Origin: JALXCH01 sp964495805
GTDB lineage: Bacteria > Calditrichota > Calditrichia > RBG-13-44-9
DNA length: 29,866 nt
Assembly: GCA_964495805.1 (NCBI GenBank)
Contig: CAZBWV010000108.1
Coordinates: 1 to 29,866 of the forward strand
Direction: 5' to 3'
Positions 24,079 to 29,866 of this stretch are shown here, one piece after another (positions within the stretch are counted from its first letter, which is position 1; each line of letters opens with the position of its first letter). The position numbers and the translations under genes were made by a program. The notes under the pieces are model-generated. The model worked only from the letters and a program-made list of their open reading frames with translations. It did no database searches and was not told where the DNA came from.

Positions 24079-25335
24079 ATGATTCTGAGATTTGTGTTCG
24101 GTTTAATCCTTGTAATCTGGATGGGATGGTGGATGAGCGGGTGCGAGAATACTGCCACCCAACCGTTGTCCGGCAAAAGCCTGGTTCTGGTGAAGTTTAC
24201 CGATCACCCCGCTTCGGTTCCGGAAAATCAACGGATTCGGTTTTCTCTCCGGGCAGTCAATTCACCCGCTTCCCGGAAATCCACCGTTTTTCGCAAAAAC
24301 AGTTCAATAAAATCCATTACCAGCGGAAAAATCGTTTTTTTCGACCTGGGAATTGACCGGGAAACGCTGGAACAAAATTTAAGCGATAGCACCATTCAGA
24401 GTCAGTTAGAAGAGTTTCACGCGAATTTGCCTGCTATGACCAGTTTCGATCAGTATGTTGGGTTGCAATTGCAATCCGTGAAAATCGTGACCCGGAATGC
24501 CGGTGGAATTGAACAGCAGGGAGAGCTGGAAATTGCCAACGGCATGGCCCGTGGTCTGTTCTGGCTTACCGAAGGGATGAAATCTGCCGCGATTGGTTTG
24601 TTTGAAGATGGGAACCTGGTGTATGTGGGCAATGCCGAGCATTTTGAAGCTGTGGCAGGCGATACAGCCTATGCGTATATCTTTCTGGAATATACCGGCC
24701 CTATTTCTATGGATTTGTTCTCGCCTCAGAACAATGATTCCACTTATGATGGATTTATTGCTGTTTCCGGGAATATTCAGGCGGGAGTCAACTATCCATA
24801 CGACCTCCTGCATCTGAAAATGCGAGTGAATGATGAGTATGAACAGATGGCTCAGGTGAATTATTATGGTAATTTTACCACCACAGCTTTGCTTACCCGG
24901 CGAACCAATACCATTCAGGTTACAGCAAGGGATCCCCGAACTGGTGAAACAGCCTCCAGCACGGTGACGGTTCGCTTTGTGGGCGATTTTGCTGCGCTTC
25001 GTGCAACTTTAAGCTGGGATGGCCCGGGGGACCTGGATTTGTCCATGAAAAGCCCGGACAGTCTGGAGTGCTCCCCTGCTCAGCCCAACATTGGTGGCAT
25101 GGTGATGGATGTGATCAATTACCAGGGCTACGGACCGGAAAGTATTTCCGTTTTGCAACCGGTAACCGGTGGATACCGGGTGTTTGTGGCGAATAGAGGT
25201 CAGGTGATCGGGGTGACTGCCACAGTTCGAATCTACCGCTACAATCCCAATTCCGATATGGAAGAGTTGATTGACACCCAGACCCATTATTTTGACAATC
25301 CAAACCCGTGGACGGTTGGTGTTTACCAGCCTTAG
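24079..25335 (+). CDS. Lipoprotein with DUF2135-like C-terminal domain
   Basis: A 418-aa lipoprotein with lipobox MSGC (Cys22). The middle part (about 30-300) is beta-rich with Ig-like features (TNTIQVTARDPRTGETASSTVTVRF). The C-terminal 110 residues (ATLSWDGPGDLDLSMKSPDS, YGPESISV, PVTGGYRVFVANRG, VTATVRIYRY) follow the DUF2135 pattern seen in secreted or von Willebrand-type proteins. I chose the ATG at 24079 because GGGAGA precedes it at good distance; an ATG at 24061 has no ribosome site. Third gene of the cassette, 32 bases after the TPR lipoprotein. Substrate binding or surface display is an inference. Confidence 0.78.
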   Translation: MILRFVFGLILVIWMGWWMSGCENTATQPLSGKSLVLVKFTDHPASVPENQRIRFSLRAVNSPASRKSTVFRKNSSIKSITSGKIVFFDLGIDRETLEQNLSDSTIQSQLEEFHANLPAMTSFDQYVGLQLQSVKIVTRNAGGIEQQGELEIANGMARGLFWLTEGMKSAAIGLFEDGNLVYVGNAEHFEAVAGDTAYAYIFLEYTGPISMDLFSPQNNDSTYDGFIAVSGNIQAGVNYPYDLLHLKMRVNDEYEQMAQVNYYGNFTTTALLTRRTNTIQVTARDPRTGETASSTVTVRFVGDFAALRATLSWDGPGDLDLSMKSPDSLECSPAQPNIGGMVMDVINYQGYGPESISVLQPVTGGYRVFVANRGQVIGVTATVRIYRYNPNSDMEELIDTQTHYFDNPNPWTVGVYQP

Positions 25336-25370
25336 TTCCGAACATGTTCAATAAAACGGGGAGTTATCGA

Positions 25371-26453
25371 ATGTTGAAACGAATTCAATTCACCACATTT
25401 TTCCTGGCAATTTTTCTGCTGGGACATATTCCTTTATCGGCTCAGTTACGGCACATAACCGAAAATGCAGGGATAACGTTCCAATGGAATCGGTTCTCGT
25501 ACGAACAGAATCATACCAGTTACTACGCGCTGGCAATCCCTCTTCGGGCCATCTACGCGCCCAATCGTTATCAATCTGTTGCTGTGTTTTTAAACCAGGG
25601 TTACCAGAATTTTGATGAAACCGGTTTGTACGGAGTCAGTGATGTACAGATTCGCTATCAGTATTTGCTCTCACGCAATATGGGATTTTTAAAGGCAGAG
25701 GAGTGGACGTTTCTGGCGGAAATATATGTGCCGACCGGGACCAAAAAACTGGAACCGTTAAAGATGACCGTGACTTCCACGGCGCGTATTCCTTATGTTC
25801 GGGCGCCGTTATTATATGGAATTGCCGGATTCTCAGCTAAATTCGGTGCATTGTTTTCCCGGCCGGTGAGCGAGAATCTTAACATCGGATTCGGTGGATG
25901 GTATTTTTACCGGGGTAGTTACCGACCTTTGAAAGATGGCGGCAAATTTAATCCGGCAGACGAAATTTTGCTTACGGCGGCTGTGGAAGTGGGTGATCGT
26001 TCCACCGGGTTTGTAGGGGATGTTCGGTACGGATTTTACACTTCTGAGAAGGTGGATGGTGAAAAAATTGCCAGTCCCGGGGCACTTCTGGCTGCCAGTG
26101 GGCAGTTTTTCCGGTGGGGTTGGGAACTGACCGCAATTTATTTTAATCGTGGAGCCACCCGTTTTGAATTCGGAGGCGATTTTAAATCCCCCTCCCTGTT
26201 CATTTCCCGGGTGGGTTATCGAATTACTGGTTCGGAGCACCTGATTCCCTACTTAGGGTACGAACACACCGGAAATGGCGATCGGTTATATGCAGCAAAT
26301 GTTTTTCTGGTAGGATTTTACTCCCGACAGGTTCGTCTGGGGGGATTTCCGCTGGACCCGTTTGTGGAATTGCGTCTGGGTTCGATAAAAGGGGGAACGA
26401 AAACCACCGGAGTTCGTGTGGGAACTTCCATTGCTTTTCAAATTTACCGATAG
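25371..26453 (+). CDS. Predicted outer-membrane beta-barrel protein
   Basis: A 360-aa protein with a signal peptide ending LSAQ (about residue 25). The mature part has alternating hydrophobic strands and aromatic girdles of a beta barrel (for example LNIGFGGWYFYRGSYRP, ELTAIYFNRGATRFEFGGDF, TTGVRVGTSIAFQIYR), with no long hydrophobic helix. The ATG at 25371 has GGGGAG about eight bases upstream. An upstream in-frame start overlapping the previous gene would hide the signal peptide, so I reject it. Last gene of the cassette; the barrel might be the export or anchoring pore for the lipoproteins. I do not recognise a named family. Confidence 0.78.
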   Translation: MLKRIQFTTFFLAIFLLGHIPLSAQLRHITENAGITFQWNRFSYEQNHTSYYALAIPLRAIYAPNRYQSVAVFLNQGYQNFDETGLYGVSDVQIRYQYLLSRNMGFLKAEEWTFLAEIYVPTGTKKLEPLKMTVTSTARIPYVRAPLLYGIAGFSAKFGALFSRPVSENLNIGFGGWYFYRGSYRPLKDGGKFNPADEILLTAAVEVGDRSTGFVGDVRYGFYTSEKVDGEKIASPGALLAASGQFFRWGWELTAIYFNRGATRFEFGGDFKSPSLFISRVGYRITGSEHLIPYLGYEHTGNGDRLYAANVFLVGFYSRQVRLGGFPLDPFVELRLGSIKGGTKTTGVRVGTSIAFQIYR

Positions 26454-26466
26454 GATTATCCCTGTT

Positions 26467-26510
26467 AAAAAAGCGGGTTCTCTCCTGAGGAGAGTCACCC
26501 GCCTTTTTTC
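26467..26510. terminator. Bidirectional terminator between convergent genes
   Basis: Nested palindrome: outer GCGGGT/ACCCGC (26473-26478, 26497-26502) and inner CTCTCC/GGAGAG (26480-26485, 26489-26494). It runs into TTTTTT on both strands and serves the cassette on the plus strand and the Kbl-like gene on the minus strand. Confidence 0.9.
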
Positions 26511-26529
26511 AAATCAGGCAGAATCTGCT

Positions 26530-27756
26530 TTATTGACGAAATTCTTTTAGCACATTCAGCACATAATCCACGTCCGCTTCGGTATGGGCGGCATTAATCT
26601 GGAACCGGATGGTTTCGTCCCCACGGGGTACCACCGGAAAGGTAAGTCCTACCACCAGCACTCCTTTCTCGTACAGCCGATTTACCATTTCGTGAGTTTT
26701 TCGGGTATCCCGTACCAGCAAAGGCACTACGGGGTGCGGTCCGGGGATGGATTCCAGTCCCAGCGCATCGATTCCTTCGCGGAACTGCTTGATGCGTGCG
26801 TGCAAATGTTGTAACCGTTCCATGCCCTCTTCGCTGTCCGCAATATCGATTGCTTTTGTGGCAGCGGCGCAGTCCGCCACGCTAAGTGGATTGGTGTAAA
26901 TGTAGGTGTCGGCTTTCTGCCGCACGGCTTCGATAACTGCAGGGCTGGCAGCAATAAACCCGCCGTTCACTCCAAACGCTTTCCCGAATGTTCCCACGAT
27001 AATATCCGGTTGTACACCGGTGTATTCGGCCGTGCCCCGACCTGTTTTTCCGTAAGCACCAATTCCATGGGAATCATCCACTGCGGTAATCACGCCATCC
27101 TTAAATTTGTCGTAATAGGGTTCGGCAATTTGAACAATCCGATCAATGGGAGCATAGTCTCCGCGCATGCTAAAAATACCGTCGAAAATAATGACCACTC
27201 GCTCAATATGTTCGGGTACCTCATCCAGGCAGCGTTTCAGGTCGTCCATGTCATTATGTTTGTAGATGCCTTTGTTCTCCCGGGGAACACCGGCAATGCG
27301 CATGGCTCGAATAATACTATTATGGTTTAATTCGTCGCCAATCCAGTATGTTTGTTTGTTGGAAATAGCCAGCGCCAGTCCGCAGTTAGCCGTGTAAGCG
27401 GAATTGAATATTTTGGCAGCGGGTTTGTCCACATAGCGGGCAATGCGCTCTTCCAATTCCACATGATAGTGAAACGTCCCGTCAATGAAGCGGACAGCAC
27501 CGGGTCCTACACCAAATTTTTTGGTTGCCCGGTCTGCTGCTTCAATCAGTTCCGGATGGTTGGATAGAGAAAGGTAGCTGTTGGAGTTCATTCGAATGAA
27601 CTCGCGATCCACCCCTTTCAGTTTGTAGCGCGGACCGCGATCGCCCCGGGGAGGAATGTAGTCCACAATGATCCGTTCCGGTGCTTTGGCACGACCCTCC
27701 GCCTGTAAGGCTTCCACTTCCTGAATTAATGCCCGATCTAATTTTTCCAGTGGCAT
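26530..27756 (-). CDS. kbl: Alpha-oxoamine synthase family enzyme, probable glycine C-acetyltransferase
   Basis: PLP enzyme of fold type I that condenses an acyl-CoA with an amino acid. In 408 aa it shows NSYLSLSNHPEL, GPGAVRFIDGT, the VDDSHGIGAYGKTGRG stretch with the cofactor Asp/His pair, and the PLP lysine near residue 259 in GTFGKAFGVNGG. The family includes 2-amino-3-ketobutyrate CoA ligase (Kbl), 8-amino-7-oxononanoate synthase and serine palmitoyltransferase. The DDSHGIG...GRG pattern leans towards Kbl-type, but a sphingolipid-type serine palmitoyltransferase, common in FCB bacteria, is not excluded. ATG at 27756 has AGAGGA; an upstream extension is rejected. No threonine dehydrogenase is adjacent. 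A possible promoter is TTGCAA-17-TAACAT (27791-27819, minus strand). Confidence 0.82.
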   Translation of the reverse strand: MPLEKLDRALIQEVEALQAEGRAKAPERIIVDYIPPRGDRGPRYKLKGVDREFIRMNSNSYLSLSNHPELIEAADRATKKFGVGPGAVRFIDGTFHYHVELEERIARYVDKPAAKIFNSAYTANCGLALAISNKQTYWIGDELNHNSIIRAMRIAGVPRENKGIYKHNDMDDLKRCLDEVPEHIERVVIIFDGIFSMRGDYAPIDRIVQIAEPYYDKFKDGVITAVDDSHGIGAYGKTGRGTAEYTGVQPDIIVGTFGKAFGVNGGFIAASPAVIEAVRQKADTYIYTNPLSVADCAAATKAIDIADSEEGMERLQHLHARIKQFREGIDALGLESIPGPHPVVPLLVRDTRKTHEMVNRLYEKGVLVVGLTFPVVPRGDETIRFQINAAHTEADVDYVLNVLKEFRQ

Positions 27757-27888
27757 GGTATGTCCTCTGATTTTTGTGTTTGCATGAAAAATGTTAATGA
27801 ACGGAGGTACGCTTTGCAAGGTGTAAGTAAAAAAGATGGTTGAAAGGATTTTGCTGCAAGAGAAAATGGGAAAGGAAGAAAATTGGAT

Positions 27889-29523
27889 TTATCGGGAGAT
27901 CATCAATTTGCGGATAGCTTGCCGGTTACCGCTTTGCAAGCGACACAGGTAAATCCCGGACCCTACCGCCTGTCCCTGTCCATTCCTTCCATCCCACACC
28001 ACGGAATGGTTCCCCGCTGATAACCATGAAAAATGGAAATACCGGATAAGCTGGCCGGAGATGTTGTAGATGGAAATATTCACCTCTCCGGGGAGGTTCA
28101 GGGAAAAACGAATTCGGGTGGAGGAATTAAACGGGTTGGGAAAACTGGTCAAATGGACACGGTAGGCGACGGGACCGGGTGTTCCCAGAGAAGTGGTGGG
28201 GATGGTTATTCGATGCGATACCGTATCCCAGCTTTGAATGGAGTTCTCTGTGTACAGACGAACCCGATAAGTGCCCGGATTTCCGAACAGGTGGATGGGA
28301 TGAACCTGGTTTGAGGTGCTGCCATCGCCGAAGTACCACACACAGAAGGCTGTGTCCGTTGAAGTATTGGTAAAAAAAACCGTGTTTTCATTGATCACAT
28401 AGGAGAAATTGGCCACCGGCTTGTGTTGTTGCCAGAAAAACTGGATGATTTTACCCAGGATCACATCCCAGTATTCGTTGCCTCCGGTCCCGTTTGTCCA
28501 CATTCCGTTAGAAGTGCCATAAAATTCATGTCCCACACCGGGGACAAAATACGTCTGGTAATTGTTGAACGACAAACTTTGTAAGCGCAGAAACAGGGAG
28601 TAGCTCCCGAAAACCTCCGGAAAAAGCGGGTAACCGAACGGATGTCCGCTCTGGAATGGGACCACCTGATCACTTTCGCCGTGGATAAGGAATACCGGAG
28701 TGGTATTATCGGGTTCGATAAGTAAAGTATCCCGCACCGCTCCCCATAACGAAACCACTGCCTGAGGTTTTCCGGAAAAATTGAGATAATTGCCAATATC
28801 GAAGGGTCCCAGATCCGGAGCGATTTGATTTCCGTAAATAGGGTCCCAGTAGGTTTGCTGGCCTGCTTCTGCAGGTTTTTCATATGGTTTGTCCAGATAG
28901 ATGAGGTGTAATGCCAGGAATGCCCCGGCACTGCTGCCGACAAAATAAATGCGGGTGGTGTCGATGCCGTATTGGGCAGCATGGGCGCGTAGGAAGCGAA
29001 TGGCTGCCCGTGCATCCTGAAACGCCCGGTACACAGCGCGGGTTGCATGCATTGGGGTATTGTTGCTGAATATTTCGAAGCCCTGACGATAATCGATGGT
29101 GGCGGTCACGTAACCGTTACGGGTCAGGGAATCGCAAAATGCCAGCATGTCGTCGTGATGTCGGTTTCCCGTGTAAAAAGCACCGGAGTGGGCAAAGACA
29201 ATGGCGGGTCGAAACGGGAGTGTGTCTCCGGCTGGCGTGAAAATATCCATGCGAAGGCTATCGATAACGGTGTTGTTTTCCAGACGGTAGGGAGCTTGTA
29301 AGAAAGGAGCCGTATGATACACAATGCTGGTATCAGACTCTATGGCCGGAAATATGGAATGAACGTACCGGAAGTTTTGCCCCCACAGCAAGTTTACATG
29401 CAGAATGATCAGGGTACCAAAAAGATAGATGGGAAAATAAATGAAAAAGGCGGTGGTAGCGGTCCGTCTTTTTCGGAAATCGATGGAAAGAAGAATTATC
29501 CGGTTATTTTTTAGGAATTTCAT
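27889..29523 (-). CDS. Secreted esterase-like hydrolase with PKD and T9SS sorting domains
   Basis: A three-part cargo protein of 544 aa. After a basic stretch and a long hydrophobic signal segment (about 20-50) comes an alpha/beta-hydrolase fold. It has an oxyanion motif HSG (about 112), nucleophile Ser198 in GSSAG, Asp285 in HGESDQ and His332 in PGVGHEF: a complete triad, as in carboxylesterases that cut acetyl or feruloyl groups from polysaccharide. A PKD-like domain (about 370-441, YFGDGSTSNQ) and a type-A T9SS C-terminal domain (458-544, FPNPFNSSTRIRFSL, IYNISGQLIR, WDGRNGQGQAVGSGIY) follow. The start is uncertain: ATG at 29523 has a poor ribosome site; a TTG at 29565 would add 14 residues. 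Export by type IX secretion is inferred from the C-terminus and the presence of PorX. Confidence 0.85.
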   Translation of the reverse strand: MKFLKNNRIILLSIDFRKRRTATTAFFIYFPIYLFGTLIILHVNLLWGQNFRYVHSIFPAIESDTSIVYHTAPFLQAPYRLENNTVIDSLRMDIFTPAGDTLPFRPAIVFAHSGAFYTGNRHHDDMLAFCDSLTRNGYVTATIDYRQGFEIFSNNTPMHATRAVYRAFQDARAAIRFLRAHAAQYGIDTTRIYFVGSSAGAFLALHLIYLDKPYEKPAEAGQQTYWDPIYGNQIAPDLGPFDIGNYLNFSGKPQAVVSLWGAVRDTLLIEPDNTTPVFLIHGESDQVVPFQSGHPFGYPLFPEVFGSYSLFLRLQSLSFNNYQTYFVPGVGHEFYGTSNGMWTNGTGGNEYWDVILGKIIQFFWQQHKPVANFSYVINENTVFFTNTSTDTAFCVWYFGDGSTSNQVHPIHLFGNPGTYRVRLYTENSIQSWDTVSHRITIPTTSLGTPGPVAYRVHLTSFPNPFNSSTRIRFSLNLPGEVNISIYNISGQLIRYFHFSWLSAGNHSVVWDGRNGQGQAVGSGIYLCRLQSGNRQAIRKLMISR

Positions 29524-29856
29524 ATGACCAGAAAGCGCAAATTCCTGCTTCTTTGAGTTGTTCAAAGATTTTTAACGTGTTTCATATAAAAGAAAAAATA
29601 TTTTCTTTATTTAATTTTAAGAAAGATGAATTTCATTTCAAATACAATTTTTTTAAATGCTTTGAAGCGAAATGTTTCTGTGTGGATAGATTCTTCACCC
29701 CTTGATAGGCTGGGAAGTTCATCCCAAGAATCAAATTTTCCTTTTTAATCTATTCGAAAAAGCAAATTTTTCAAAACAGTGGAAAGACTTTATTGTTTTT
29801 GATATATTTTGCCTTCTTAAAGGTGTGTGGAATAATCAAAACAAAGGAGATCATGT
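29524..29856. other. AT-rich intergenic region with a foldable element
   Basis: Over 300 bases between divergent genes without an open frame that I can support. Bases 29689-29732 can fold: outer GATTCTT/AAGAATC (29689-29695, 29726-29732) around TGGGA/TCCCA (29711-29715, 29722-29726). A weak promoter-like pair for the rightward gene is TGGAAA (29780) and TATATT (29803), 17 bases apart. Confidence 0.45.
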
Positions 29857-29866
29857 ATGCGCGAGC
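29857..29866 (+). CDS. Start of a gene running off the window
   Basis: AAAGGAGA (29843-29850) is followed by ATG at 29857 (Met-Arg-Glu) at seven-base spacing. Another ATG at 29853 in a different frame is closer than usual. Only the first codons are inside the window, so the product cannot be named. Confidence 0.55.

Overview
The window looks like a core-genome segment of a free-living Gram-negative bacterium of the FCB superphylum, outside Bacteroidota proper; Calditrichota or a neighbouring lineage is my best guess, at moderate to low confidence. The reasons are a PorX-type T9SS response regulator with a PglZ domain, two secreted proteins with type-A-like T9SS C-terminal domains (one canonical, one divergent), lipoproteins and an outer-membrane barrel. 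Against Bacteroidota, many genes have strong Shine-Dalgarno sequences, and the tRNA cluster has an ordinary TTGACT-17-TATATT sigma-70 promoter. TTG starts backed by good ribosome-binding sites recur. There is no phage, insertion sequence, CRISPR or rRNA in the window.

Layout. 1-12.9 kb is a dense minus-strand block, read from right to left: a small secreted T9SS-like protein; a tightly coupled set of CYTH phosphatase/cyclase-like protein, rdgB, class I aminotransferase and nitrilase-family amidase; porX; the t6A/acetylation set tsaE-tsaB-rimI; then accD, surE, guaA and glmS, closed by a terminator and followed by a tRNA-Leu. 13.1-13.65 kb is a plus-strand tRNA operon (Pro-Arg-His-Glu) with a clear promoter and terminator. 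Just behind it lies a decayed GIY-YIG nuclease gene that shows only when three reading frames are joined. 14-21 kb is again minus strand: amidohydrolase, rsmA, mgtE, recO, glyS and an atypical SDR. A separate small rpoZ-like gene (omega subunit) and an unrecognised membrane protein follow at 21-22.1 kb.

22.2-26.5 kb is the most unusual part: a plus-strand cassette with a putative 45-codon leader ORF, an exported CsgG/LpoB-like protein, a CsgG-like/TPR lipoprotein, a lipoprotein with a DUF2135-like C-terminus, and a predicted outer-membrane beta-barrel protein. It ends at a strong bidirectional terminator. It reads as an envelope assembly or export system of unknown purpose and is the best candidate for something undescribed. 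On the other side of the terminator are a Kbl-type alpha-oxoamine synthase and a secreted esterase-PKD-T9SS sorting-domain protein, both minus strand. The window ends in an AT-rich non-coding stretch with a foldable element and the first codons of a plus-strand gene.

How the genes work together: most of the minus-strand blocks are housekeeping (amino-sugar and GMP synthesis, fatty-acid initiation, tRNA t6A modification, nucleotide-pool cleaning, rRNA methylation, repair, Mg2+ uptake, glycyl-tRNA synthesis). The secretion theme (PorX, the T9SS cargo proteins and the CsgG-like cassette) runs through the rest. Functional assignments come from recognising motifs and family architecture by eye; no database search was possible.
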